A DNA stretch of 64,000 nucleotides from Rhytidiadelphus loreus (taxonomy: Eukaryota > Streptophyta > Bryopsida > Hypnales > Hylocomiaceae), in NCBI GenBank assembly GCA_947034895.1, contig OX344764.1, forward strand, positions 73,575,348 to 73,639,347. The letters run 5' to 3'. Position 1 is the first letter of the stretch, and each line of letters opens with the position of its first letter. Below are positions 33,724 to 45,815 of this stretch, piece by piece. The notes beneath the pieces were generated by a model that was not told where the DNA came from, made no database searches, and saw nothing but the letters and a program-made list of their open reading frames with translations. A program made the position numbers and the translations under genes.

Positions 33724-34629
33724 ATGACTTCTAAGAGGCTTTTGATTCTGCGTCTGAATTTGAATTTAATCGTTTTGATTGAAGTTGTATCGTCCGATCT
33801 TGCATCTTTTCCGGCTGGTGATGCTCCTAAGAACGATTGTTTTGCGATTGGCAGTGCTTTTGCAGTTACTACGATTGGCAATACTTCTGAGGTTGCTACA
33901 ATTGGCAATGTTGCTACGGTTGTCGACATAAACACTGTTCCTGTCCGGGTTCTTGATGTAGAAGATCCTCCCTGGTTGGTCGATGCCGAAGAAGGCATCG
34001 ATCTCGTTATTGACATTAGCATTGTTCCTGTCCAGGTTCCTGATGTAGAAGATCCTCCCTAGTTGGTCAACGGCGAAGAAGACATCAATCTAGTTACTGA
34101 ACCTGGCAAGGAGGATGTTTTCCAACTTCCAGGAGATAACGATGTTGATCCTGTCATAAATGTTCCCAATCTAGACAGCAATGATGCAATCGAGTATCTT
34201 CGGAAGGGATTCAAGCAACTTGACAAAGAAGAGGTGGATCTATTGAAGCGAGGTGGAAGTCGAAAGTCACTGTACTTGGAACGGTGGGCGCGCAATAGGT
34301 TCAATGCATGGCGGGAAGTTAGCGGCATCTCATGTGACATGGAAATTGAAGAGTTGTATGAAACAGCTTTGGCACAGCTCAATGAGCTATTCTCCGTATT
34401 TTTTCTTCAAGTTTTGCGAAAAGACGGGAAAAATTACCTTGGTGAAACCTTAGTGGGACTCTTGCGTGCTTTAGGCCGCATAATCCGCGGTCATTGCGAG
34501 AAGAAGAGTAATAAATGTTTCAAGTTGTTTCACCTCCTCAAAATTCAGTTCCAACCCTTAAACGCTCCATTTAAGGACCTCCTACCTCACGTCAAGACGT
34601 GGGCTTATGGAAGTCGAGAGGTTGGATAG
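33724..34629 (+). pseudogene. Crypton-derived recombinase-like (DUF3504/QRICH1-type) domain protein, one nonsense codon
   Basis: One frame runs from ATG 33724 to TAG 34629, broken only by TAG at 34060-34062. The N-terminal half is Val/Ile-rich with two tandem 29-residue units (VPVRVLDVEDPPW... and VPVQVPDVEDPP*...); the unit comparison shows TGG became TAG. The C-terminal half has SLYLERWARNRFNAWRE, then DGKNYLGETLVGLLRALGR, matching in order the N-terminal part of the KIAA1958/QRICH1/ZMYM domain that derives from Crypton tyrosine recombinases. The C-terminal catalytic R-H-R-Y part is absent, so it cannot recombine DNA on its own. It may be a decayed Crypton or a small domesticated gene whose start lies after the stop. 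Confidence 0.5.
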
Positions 34630-36879
34630 TCCTGGCCAACTGAAGTTTGGATAAATGCAAGGATTATTTTTCGGAGCTTGACAAATCAAACCTCCGCAAT
34701 GTGTACGTGTTCCTGAAGTGAGCCATCTCAGCCAATTTGATGACCACCATTCAGTTTGTTTTGTGTGAATAAAGTGGCCCCTCTGATTGTTCATAACTAT
34801 CGATGGCTTCAAATGAAAGTGGGTGCTTGTTGTGTATAGACTATAGATGGCCTCTGACAATTAAACAATACGGATTGACAAAAGCTGTAATTTGCGTATT
34901 TAAATAGTTACGTTGTGGTCAACGTGAAAAATCACACTCGGGAGTTACTAATGTTCAATGGCAAAGCTTTAGAGGAACTATTCGTTTTGGGGCTAGTGCT
35001 CGACATTTGCTTCAATTGAATTCCCAGAGGAGGACAGAGGTATACAGCTTGAAGATAGGCAGTACGTAACAACAAATTTCCTCTCGTTTCAGTTACATGT
35101 TACGAGTGACATGCCGCGTGCGTATACCTCCTCAATTACTACCCAAGACTGGCACTAGAAAACGTACTTTGTTGAACGAAAATGAGTAATTCTGCAACCA
35201 TCAACATCCGCATCAACAGTGGAATGCTACTCAATGGAGTTTCAGACCCTCACAACTAAACTAAGCAGCAAATATACTTTACAAAGCTGACATTTTACAT
35301 TAGCTGACAAAGCTTTGCCATTGAACATCCAGCTACCGAAACAAGATTGTTCAGAAAGTTCCCGTTAAAATCATAGACAAATTGACAATCAGCCATGCTC
35401 GACAACATAACATGATACAAGCTATAACGTAAAGGAGAAGCGCATAAGAACAAGAACCATTTGAACAAATAAATCATTCGCAATAGTAAGTAAACTTAAA
35501 AGCGACACACAAATGCATACAAACTCACTGAAGATTTTCTCGGTTTAACACATGTCCTCAATCAGGTTAGCCGTTACCTTATAAACATTCGCAATACGCA
35601 TTCTCTGAACGCAGGAGGCAGAAGCTTTGTGCTTACACGGGCTGAACCAAAATCACATGCTCCATCTTCGCCCATTCATGTATCACAAGAGTCATCGTCA
35701 AGTTGAGCTGACCTACCACCCGGCAATAAAAAAGTTCCGGGACTTCCTGCGTTTCTCCAAACAGTAGCCATCGCAGAGACCTTCCTATGATGTTAGTTTT
35801 CCACTAGCAATCTGCTCAGTATCAGTCCCCTATTTGTATCGCTACAACCAGTAGCGTTCCAGTCGCAAATATGCAAAATACCAATGCAAAAGTACCAAAA
35901 CTTGCGATTCAAGTGAGGAAGTAAATTATCTCATATAGAATCAGTAAGATGAGAGAATTGAAAAGTGACACTAATGCCTAGTTCCAAAATTCATCCATGT
36001 TATCAATTCGAACAGGCTTTTTCCAATTCCGCTAGTCTTCTGGTTCCTCCCATCCAATACATCCGAAACAAATTTCCGAGACTTCCACTGTACCACAGAG
36101 TAACCCTAATCATCCACGAAAGCGCCAAGTCGCTGCAATCAAGATCCGCCGCACATGACAACACCAATTCGGAAACTATCCTAGAGAAACGAACGAACCA
36201 AAAAAAAACCTAAGCCCTCAAAGAAAGTCCCCTTGTGACCACTCAAATTAAAATGCGATGCAAACATTAGGCTCAATTTGATCCAGTAGAGGTTTAGTAA
36301 AATGTGCGAAATTCTGTAAGTCAGAAACCTGATGATGTTGATATTCATGGATTCACTTGATAAGCAATTGGGATTGGTAATGCTCATGGTATTAAGGTTA
36401 TCATTGACCTACAAGCTGTTCCAGGATCACAAAATGGGCAGGAACACAATTCTTCACGTCATAGGGTTATTGAGTAGACTAAACAAGGAGGTCCAACCGA
36501 CTATTTGTACGAGTCTATCAAGAAAAGATTCTTCTGCTAGCAGGTGATATTCTGAGTCCCATTCTAATACGTTGGACCTACTACGTTGTCTGTTTCAATT
36601 TTCTTTGTACTATACAGTACATTCACAAGGTGGCATTTCTCCACGTCTTCATAGCACACTACCCAACAATTGGAGATTAAAATTCTAAAATCATGCAAAC
36701 ATCGTAGTTTGCATTTAAATTCTTTTCCAACTTGCAATTGTTTAAGAACGATGGCAAGACATGATTGTTAATTGCATCTACTTGTCTTCTAACTTCCTAT
36801 ATTGACTTCTTCGTAATTCAAGGTTTAGATCACACCTGATTACAGCATTTTGAAATTCCATATCTAGTTACTCACAAAA
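34630..36879. other. Intergenic, no clear gene
   Basis: No family-like frame. Base composition is more balanced than in the AT deserts, so introns or UTRs of an unrecognised minus-strand gene (see the next entry) could lie here. Confidence 0.3.
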
Positions 36880-36982
36880 TGTCCGAAAAGCTCCGAATGC
36901 TGCATGATCGACACCATGTCCATGGAATGATCTGAAAAGTCATGAAGGTGCTGGTCGGAAGGGAGGTTGGCAAAGCTGCGCG
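36880..36982 (-). other. Candidate internal exon of an unidentified gene
   Basis: On the minus strand a GCGCAG acceptor precedes, and a GTGAGT donor follows, a segment that reads FANLPSDQHLHDFSDHSMDM then VSIMQHSELFGHF. The sites are good and the peptide is not low complexity, but no neighbouring exon was found. It could be chance. Confidence 0.2.
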
Positions 36983-38280
36983 AGGAAGCCTTTCAGTTTA
37001 TTGGAAGTGGCGCCGGCACCCTCAATGTCACAGACATAATCGTATGGCAGTCACTTAAACTATCCACCTGTAAAGACAAGGGAAAAAAGTGACCTAATCA
37101 GAAAAAAAAGAACTCGAAACAAAAAATCTTTCCAACTCTTCTGCAGTAAAAGTTTCAGTCTTGTATGTGAATGCATGGCAATAAGCTACTATAAGTAAGA
37201 AATATACTTAGGATTCTCACACTTAGAATCTTTGCAAAGTATTTTAGACCATTAGAAATAGGATAGAATAATAATTGACTTGAAAGGTTTGGAAGTCAAT
37301 TATTGTTTAGAGAGGATCAAATAATAGAGTCTAAATAGTGTAGAAGGAAAAGAGAGAAGAAAGAAAGGAAAGGAAAGGAAGAAGTTGAGAAAATAGAACT
37401 TAGACTTGTGTTTAACACCTTTTTTAAGCTATGGGCAAAATTATCAAAGGATTGAGGAAGATGGCGAACAATGAAGATATCGAGGGAGTACACTACAAAC
37501 TTCACAATGACATTAACCCCGAGGTATGAATTTGAGTTCTTGAATTTCCTTTTTAACTTTCAAAAGTAGTATTTAGACATAGGAACCGAATTAGAGGATC
37601 AAGTCAGTCAGACTAGACTATTTCAATTCCAAAATTTTAGAGTATGATCTTAAAGCTTAGGTTCATATCTTTTTAAGAAGATATCATACGACTAATTTGG
37701 ATCAAAATTGAAGAAGTTATGAATGGATGAAAAATAGGTAAGAATTTGGGTGACACAGAGTAGAAATCATCCAAATGACTTGAAATTAAAACCATAAATA
37801 TTAAATAGTAACTTAAGCCAGTAGGTCAAATTTCAGAATTAATTGAATTAGGGAAGTATTTTAAAACACCGGATGAAGTTTTCAGGGTCCTTTTAGGACA
37901 AAACTTCATCCGCTCATAACCTTGGCTAGGAAGGTTGGATTTCGATGAATTTTATGTTTTTAGAAATGGCATGAGAATTCCTACAAAATTAAGTAGTTAA
38001 ATTTAAACTGTAATTACTTATACTTAGAAACTACCGTGACCTTAGCTTTGAACCAATTAAAGGAATAACCTTAGTTAAGTAAAGACTAAACTTCTTTTGA
38101 CACAAGTAGGAACATGTAGGAATTTAAAGAAAGAGTTCATTGCTTGGAAGGCATAATGGACGACGTTTAGACACCCCTAGCAAAACAAGTGAAAATAAAC
38201 AAGAACCTGTTGTGAATTTATTTACCATGGGAGGGGGGTAAAAAACACTCACATAATGGTGCGTCTGCCGGGAGTCTATT
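36983..38280. other. Intergenic, no gene
   Basis: AT-rich. A GA-rich tract lies at 37339-37390. Near 37870-37920 a CGGATGAAGTTTT...AAAACTTCATCCG inverted pair resembles the repeat family at 51.59-51.96 and 63.83-64.00 kb. Confidence 0.35.
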
Positions 38281-38398
38281 TAGAGGTGGTTGATTATATA
38301 GAGGTGGTTGATTATATACTCTTGAACATGTAGAGGTGGTTGATTATACAATATACTCTTGAATATACTCTTGAATATGTTGAATACTCTTGAATATG
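38281..38398. repeat. Interleaved short tandem repeats
   Basis: TAGAGGTGGTTGATTATA occurs three times and ATACTCTTGAATATG-type units about four times, partly alternating. Confidence 0.75.
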
Positions 38399-38579
38399 AA
38401 CATATTGAACACTCGACGTGGGGACAAAATAAGGTGTTCTTGCAGACGGAAGCCAACATGTTGCAACAATATTCCTCATCTCAACTCAGATTTGTCCCAA
38501 TAAATGTAAAGAAGAGATTACCTTTCACAATGCATAGATAAAGAAGTTTTTTTTAAGAAGAAAGGGGGTTATAATAGGT

Positions 38580-38875
38580 AGTATAGCACATTCAATTGCT
38601 ATTATGTAAACCTTGGGATCTCAAGTCCATGAATATAGAAGCCTAGGCTCCTATGTTTCAGACACCTTTCATAGTTATAGGATGTTTATATTATAGGTGT
38701 CAATGTTGTAGGTACCTATGTTATAAACACCTTTTATGGTTATAGGATATTTACATAATAGGTGCCTAATTATATTGTAGGTGTCTATATACAAACAACT
38801 TCCTGACCATAGTTATAGGATGTTTATATTATAAGTATGTATATTATAAACATCTCCAATAGTTGTAGAGTTGTA
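38580..38875. repeat. Degenerate tandem repeat, unit roughly 60-110 bp
   Basis: GGTTATAGGATGTTTATATT / ATAGGTGTC-type units recur three or four times with substitutions and length changes. Non-coding. Confidence 0.5.
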
Positions 38876-39540
38876 GTATATTTTCTGGAATCTAATCTTT
38901 ATTCAACTAAATCCGAGTTTGAACACCAAAGAATGAACTATATAAGGTTAGCATAGTGTATTCAAAAGTCACAATGTACTAGTTTATTAGATTAAAAGGT
39001 TTATTTATTCTTATTCCCACTAAAACTCATGATATGACTCATGCTGTCCGTTAATAGATACTATTGACGGATGTATGACGTCTTAGTCCTATCTAGTGTA
39101 TTACTGGCTTGTGACAATAGTTCTGGGACAATAGTTCAAATGTGGACTGACTTGTGATGAATGCATGTGCAATGCATGATTTTTAGGCTTTATAAGTAAT
39201 AGTATTAGTATTTAGCAAGCAAATTAAGATTGAGGGCTTTAGAACAACTTACAATAGTCAGCACACACAATCAAGGACAATAGGGCCAAACACATGCAAA
39301 TTAGTATGCACTAGTACCTACAATACACAAAATTCAAACTTACAACATGTATATACAATTTTCAATACAACACTCTAATAACATTGATGCAAAACAAATA
39401 ATAAATCCCTAACCCTAATTCTAACTCCCAAATGGATTAATTCGAAAAATTTGGGCTTTTATTTTAGTTTGTTTTTGGTCAAATAATTAGGTCAAAATGT
39501 CCGAAAGTTTTATACCCTCCCCAAAACCATGGGTATAAAC
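38876..39540. other. Intergenic, nothing recognised
   Basis: AT-rich, no frame of note. Confidence 0.35.
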
Positions 39541-40812
39541 TCCAAGACCATGAGGCCGGATATCAACTGGATCGACCGGATATCAATAGGAGAAGGGCCT
39601 CAACCCGAAGGAGCCTGGGTATCGAGTACCAACTAAGGGGGACCAATCGAGGCAGACGGGTATCGAGAAGCTGGGAGGGTATCGGAAGAGCCGGTCTGGC
39701 TACCGCACCTATCTGCGCCGGCGCTTCTTTCCTGCGACGGCAATCTCACAACCTCCGATCACGAAGGTTTGTTCCTTGTTTTGGAAATCTTCTTTCGATT
39801 TTGGTCTCACCTCATCGCGTAGATCCTTACACACTCAGAAGCGACAAGAAATTTGTACCAAATTTTCAAAAGATTGGAAGCCCGCTTTGTCTGATTGCCG
39901 CACCGATCACTCAATTTTCAATTTCTTCTCGAATTTGTGGAATTTCTCAAAATTTCTTGTTGATCTCTCCTTACTCGATGGGTTCAGAGCACTCCAGACG
40001 CTCAATCAGTCCACTCGATCAATCACACACATGAATTCATACAAATGTTTAAAAAAAAAAAAAAAAAAAAATGGATTTGAGTTTTTTCACCGGTCTGATT
40101 TGGCGCTGCAGGCTCACGAATTTCACTTCCAATCAACCAATTCGGTGACCAACTGGTCACCCCAAAGTCTCTCCGAATTCACTTGCACCGCAGCTTTGAT
40201 CTTCTGCAGCATTGCTTCCCTTCTCACCGTCTTCCCACCGATCAGCTCCGACACGGTTTCACAATCGACACGACCAATACCAAATTCACCTCTCGCGATC
40301 CGTCGACCTGTACGTACTTCTCCAAAAATCTTTATGATTGATCGTTGCAACTCAAGAACCGCAGCTGGTCGGAACCATTGTACAATCGGTCAATTCAATC
40401 ATCAAAGTCTCGCTGCAATTCCTTTGAGATCATCCCGCATTCACTGACTGACAGCGCCCTTGATCTCTCGAAATGGCTCGTGATTCTCTTCAAATTCTCA
40501 AATTCACAATCGATTTCCCAAAACTCAAACAATTGCACCACAATGCACAAACTCAAATTTTTTCACAACACAAATAAACAATTTCAATTTTATTATAATT
40601 ACGCAAACAACACACGCACGGATTACAACATTAGGAGAAATTCTACAATCTGCACTTTAGGGGGGGGGGAGAATGAGAGGAAGGAAAGGGAATTTAAGTC
40701 AAGAAAGGGGGGAGATCGGGAGCGGGTGCAGCACGTCACAAACGACGCGACTGCTTCGGTATGCCTCCGAAACCCTAGTTTCTTTATCTTTATCTTTATC
40801 TTACCAAACTAA
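39541..40812 (+). other. GC-richer island with uncertain ORFs
   Basis: Composition rises here. The first 160 bases repeat GGATATCAA and GGGTATCGAG words. A 223-codon frame (39776-40447) has a Lys run from an A21 tract and no domain. A minus-strand frame at 40350-40123 (GEFGIGRVDCETVSELIGGK) looks at least as protein-like. The right edge has a G9 run (40662-40670) and TTTATCTTTATC. It may be a promoter and first exon or a retroelement end; I cannot decide. Confidence 0.25.
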
Positions 40813-42418
40813 CTATTTCTTTCAATAGTTTTGAATCTTTTTCACACTTGGACGATAAAATAAGTCTATTTTTACACTAGATACTAGAAATAGAGTAGAA
40901 TATATATATATAAAGTTCACAAAAAAATGAAAAAGTAGCTCTGAAGATCAAAAAGTTATACTACAAGAGTACCTATGTGTCTAGACTCAAGGCTTGTAGG
41001 CTCACATACTAGCACCATTCGATAGTAGAGGACTTAATCCTACGTTTGCTGAAAATATTGCCTTCATTACCAACGCAAATGTTGAGGACATGTTTGTAAA
41101 GTGCTCCAAATTGAGCACAACCTATACATTGTTGAATCCTGATGCAAATTTTGTTTCCATATAGTGTTGTATTGTTATACTCTAAAATTTATGGATTTAA
41201 ATAGGTTACCAATGACGAATTTGTTGTTTGGTTGGTAAAGGGCTACATTACAAATGTGAAAAGAAGAAGGTTAATCAGTAGACATTGACAGCTTGGACAA
41301 CCACTTTAGAAAAACTTATCAAGTGCAACAACTCATGTTTTGGCTTTCAAATCTACTAATGGGGATATAACCACTTTGGGTGGCAACCATAATCGTTGTA
41401 AGATAACTCAACTAATGACAAGTCAACTTTAAATCAATTTAATGCAGGTCCAAAAATTCTTTAGCTATACATGTATCTTCTAAAATTTACTTCACAAGAA
41501 TTTTTTCATCTACATTAGGTTGGTCCAAAGTTGGTCTGTCATAGGCTAAGTTACCTTATATCCCAATGATGCAGAGTTACTTTTTGTAGTATGGGAGCAA
41601 TAGTAATAAAAGAAGGAATAAAGGTCATGCTAAGCAGCGCTAGGTCTTGTGATCTTTTTAACAACCTTTTTCATTACTAGGTATTGCAAAGTGATTTAGA
41701 TCTAGTTTGGAATGTTGCTGAACTTGAAAGTGAGATTCTTATGATTGCCACAAGTAATATTAAATGCATGGAGCCATAGAAGTAGAGTATAAAAATCACA
41801 AATAAACTTCTTAAATTAAAATTTAACATGGATGATTGTTGTACTAATACAATGAAAGAAAATGCAAATAAGGTAGTACAACTCCAACTAGAGTTTTAGA
41901 GAGTTGCAAAGGCAATACTCAAATAGATGATGCAGGTAGGTTTTCATATTTACTTGTTCTAGTTTTCCATGTGTATTAATTTGGATTGTTTCCATTGTTT
42001 AAATTCTGTAATGGGTTAACAATATTTTCTTGCAACTCACTATTGCATTGCTAATTCATGAACAAGTTATTTGAAATTCTAAAGGCTATATTGAGCATGA
42101 AAAGTCTAAGGCAACATACATTATCTTGAAAGAAAGTTGGATGGTTGTCAATCAGTACTCAAGTCTAATTGAGAGAGGGCAATCAAAGGTGTAGACTTAT
42201 ATCAAGACATTAAAATACAATAGCTCAGACTAGAATGAAATATTCAAATTTTGAGAAGGGAGATTACGAAGATTAAAAGATGTAGGACTATGTTCACAAA
42301 CAATCTGTGGAGATGAAAAAAGGTCAAAGTTTGTCATTGTACCCAAAACAAACACCCCATTCAGCATTGACAAACAACCTTGATTTAAACACTACTACCT
42401 TACACCCGATTGAGAATT
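40813..42418. other. Intergenic, no gene
   Basis: AT-rich with no open frames of interest. Scattered coding-like scraps (41.6-42.3 kb) are full of stops and may be an old transposon. Confidence 0.3.
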
Positions 42419-42645
42419 TTGAGCTTATAGCCGGATCCTCTATTTTCGGTTAAACAAAATAATAATAATAATTATTTTATTTTATTTTCAAATTTTTTCT
42501 TTCGGATACCAAAACTGGGGTATCAGCTGGTAGCTTGAAAACCCTAGTCGAATCCGACTAAGGTTTTTGAGCTACCAGCCGGACCCCCTATTTTCGGTCA
42601 AATTTTTTTATTTTTTATTTTTTATTTTTTATTTTTTATTTTTAG
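42419..42645. repeat. Direct repeat with central hairpin and A/T runs
   Basis: Two direct copies of a unit (GAGCTTATAGCCGGATCCTC at 42419 and GAGCTACCAGCCGGACCCCC at 42570, each followed by TATTTTCGGT and an A/T run). Between them is a hairpin with 25-bp arms at 42526-42550 and 42555-42579 (three mismatches, 4-nt loop AATC). The second run is a regular ATTTTTT tract. The architecture is like 7.4-8.1 and 22.0-22.2 kb but the sequence is different. Confidence 0.6.
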
Positions 42646-43509
42646 ACTTCTATTCTAATTCTAGAATACAACCTTTTAAAAATAAAAATCTACCACTATT
42701 TCAAGGATTGGTTTATATTGATAAACTGGATTTTCTAACTAAACACAAAGAACTGGCGGTCCTTTTTTTTAGGGAGACTGTGCCTTAACTTCAAACTGGC
42801 CAACTACGAATGGGTTTAACTATGGTATTAACTTTACTGAGTATTGGCTAGTTCGGATAAACATGGGTGCTTACCGCGCCTTTAGGCCCTGACAAAGCTC
42901 TGATCTGAATTTCAAAAATCACAAGTTGTGTAGACTATAACTCTCGTGCCTCTACATGGGTGCTGATATGCAAGTTGGTTACATACTGTGGTGATTAGCT
43001 CGGTTCTGTTTTTGCAAAAGTATTGCTCTGTGACAAGGATAGTCAAGATGGTGCTTGGATCTCAAAATAGTGGCCAACAGGTGTTGTTTATTTCCGCAGT
43101 AGAACAAAAAACTCATTTTTTTTGCTTTTGCCTTAACATATTAGTGTTGTTTGTGAAGTATTGTGAATGTTTTTTCTCTTGTGAACATACAATAACAAAT
43201 GTTGGTATGCTGTAGACACCTCGTGCACGTCAAGTGGCAAACTAATTGTGTGCTGTTTGGCATGGGTATAGGTGAGGTGTACCACCTCTTGAGGATCATT
43301 TTTTTCCAAAAATTGCAAATTACACTATGGGCGGTTTTTATGTTTGTCTACAACATGTTTGAAGCAAACTCCTAATATAGGAACTTACTTACTAAATTCA
43401 CTGCATGTTGTCTAGTTCAAATGATCATTTTTGTTGCTCCAATTAAAACTAGGAGTCTACATTCTAGCTTCTCTCTACAGAAAAGATGTTCTTACTTGCT
43501 TGAAGCTAC

Positions 43510-45246
43510 CACTACAAGGGAAACTGTATCCTATGTGACAAGAAATTTGACAGAATTCTGTCAAATGTGCTGTAGATTAGGAGTACTTGATTTGGACCCT
43601 AAATTGACAGAATTATGTCAATTTGGCTGTCATTTTGGACAAAGATACACGTCAGCAAGTCTTCCTCTCACTCTTTTGCCACCATGGATTTTTTAATTTC
43701 CACGTCACTTAATTCCAAAAAATATTTTTTAAGGATTTAATAAAATACTTGAAATAATGGCTAGAAAAAAATTGGATGACATTTTATCAGATGAATGATA
43801 GGTTCTTAGGTGAAACATTTTTGGATGATTTAAATTCTTTTATCAACTTTCCAAAACGTTGACCAAAACAAATCGAGAACATGGAGCTAATTTATTTATT
43901 AAATTATTTTCTTCCATGAATCATTTGTATTTTGTGAAATGAATGGGGAAGAGAATCTCTTTATATACACATATGGAGGTAGGAGGTCGACCAACCCATA
44001 TGGGATATGTGAATTTTTGAAGTTGTGAGCTCATAGTGAAGTTAGAAATCCGTAATTTTGTAATAAAACTAAGATTTTAAACCTCATTTGAGCATAGTAT
44101 AATGTCTTTTTTTTAAGAACTTTGAACTAAGACTAGTTAATATATGAATTGGAGTTTCAAGTTAAAAAATAATTTTGACACTTCAAGTTTTCAATCAAAA
44201 GTTATAGGCATATTTCAAAGAAGAAGTTTGAAAAAATATAATAAAAACAATTTCAAACACCTCTTTGAAATTTCATAACTTTTGATTGGAAACTAAAAAT
44301 GTCAAATAAATTTTTAAAAGAAAATCTTGAGTTGATTTTATAACTAATATTAGTTAATTTTTTTTTGAAAAAACACATTCATCTATGCCTAAATGAGGTC
44401 TAAAGTCCTACTTTCAACACAATTCCTATGTCTAACTTTATGTGTTAAGTTAGAAATAGAAATTGTGTTGAAAGTAGAACTTCAGACCTCATTTAGGCAT
44501 AGAATAATGTATTTTTTCAAAAATAATTGAACTAAAATTAGTTAGGAAATAAACTCAAGTTTTGCATCCAAAAATTCTTTTGAAATTTTAAGTTTTCAAT
44601 CAAAAGTTATGAATTTTCAAAGAGGTGTTTGAAATTGTTTTTATTATATTTTTTCAAACTTCCTCTTTGAAATATGCCTATAACTTTTGATTGAAAAATT
44701 AAAATGTCAACCTTATTTTTGAACTTGAAACTCCAATTCATAGTCTAACTATTCTTAGTTAAAAGTTCTTAAAAAAATACATTCTACTATGCTCAAATGA
44801 GGTCTACAATCTTAGTTTTATTACAAAATTACGGATTTCTAACTTCACTATGAGCTCACAACTTCAAAAATTCACATATCCCATATGCGTTGGTTGACCT
44901 CCTACCTCGACATATGTAGAGGGAGTTTCTCTCCCTAGAAGAAAGTGGTGTTGTTGGTGGTGAATGGTTAAAGATTGCAACGAGGTATAATTTCTTATAT
45001 GAACTTAGAAAATGATAGCCACTTGATTTTATATCTAAAATAAAAATTGTATATAAAAATTTATTGGATTTCTAAGAAAACATTAACTTTGTTTGACAAA
45101 ATTGATTGAGAAATTGACAAGAATTTGACAGACTTTGCAATATTGACTGTATTGACAAAAAGCAAAATTTCACAAGTTGTGATTGTCATTTCGGACACTA
45201 TTCTATCAAAATTTCTGTAGATTTAGGGCCCATTTCCCTCGTAGTG
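43510..45246. mobile_element. Non-autonomous CACTA (En/Spm-type) element with TAC duplication
   Basis: Termini CACTACAAGGGAAA and, in reverse complement, CACTACGAGGGAAA, flanked by TAC on both sides (43507-43509, 45247-45249). CACTA ends with a 3-bp duplication are diagnostic of the superfamily. The element is 1737 bp and has no transposase. TTGACAGAATTCTGTCAA-like subterminal words recur on both flanks (43548-43625 and 45095-45160), as in CACTA subterminal binding arrays. Most of the interior is a large palindrome. Confidence 0.85.
43946..44936. repeat. Near-1-kb palindrome inside the CACTA element
   Basis: Two arms of about 490 bp read as inverted repeats from GGGAAGAGAATCTCTTTATA on the left to its diverged complement ending TTTCTCTCCC on the right. 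The centre is near 44443 (TCTAACTTTATGTGTTAAGTTAGA). Landmarks such as AGGAGGTCGACCAACCCATA / ATGCGTTGGTTGACCTCC and GAAATTGTGTTGAAAGTAG recur in mirror order. Transcription through it would give a long hairpin RNA. Confidence 0.8.
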
Positions 45247-45815
45247 TACCTTGACAGTTATGGTTTAAAAATTGATTGCTTAGATTTATTCTTGAAGCTT
45301 TCTTTCTGGTTTTTTACCAAAGAACTTGTCATTTTTTGTCATTAATACATCTGAAAAAGCCATATATGAGCTGATTTTAGAATACATAGCGACTGATTGA
45401 TATTAGTAGCTCTGGTTCTACTTCTGTAATTACGGTTTAAACTACTACTTTTCACAAATGCAGTAAGGTATATTAAACTTTAAAATAAGGCTTGTAACTA
45501 TGTCTTGTTTTACAAAGTTAATCTATAGGAGCAGACTAGTGTTTCTCAAAGTCCAAAAAAGTGTTTGAAATCTATTTAAGGAAATTGAATCTACTCTGAA
45601 GCTAATTAGGGAAGTATCGAAAAAACCAGTTTTTTACCTCCATCCTTTAAGAGACGGTGAGTCTCTTATAGATTCAATTTCTTTGATAGATGTCTAACTC
45701 CAAAATATGCATTGTTCCTTCTTGACAGTCATTGATCAAGGAACCTATATGGCACCCGGACTTACAGGTGATGGGGTATGAGCTACCGCTTTCTCCTCTA
45801 ATCCCAATCATTTAG

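Larger units (their letters stand above)
42850..45640 (+). repeat. Dispersed repeat, copy 2, interrupted by a CACTA element
   Basis: Matches 28276-29790 on both sides of the CACTA insertion: GACACCTCGTGCACG, GGCAAACTAATTGTGTGCTG and CATGGGTATAGGTGAGG before it, GAATCTACTCTGAAGCTAAT and AAGTATCGAAAAAACC after it. It leads into the gag-like frames at 45816. Confidence 0.6.

Noticed and set aside
33660..34022. 120-codon minus-strand frame
   Set aside because: Antisense shadow of the Crypton-like frame; Ser/Thr-rich with no domain.
39776..40447. 223-codon plus-strand frame as a real gene
   Set aside because: It contains a homopolymer Lys run, has no domain, and competes with an equally plausible antisense frame. 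Listed only as an uncertain island.
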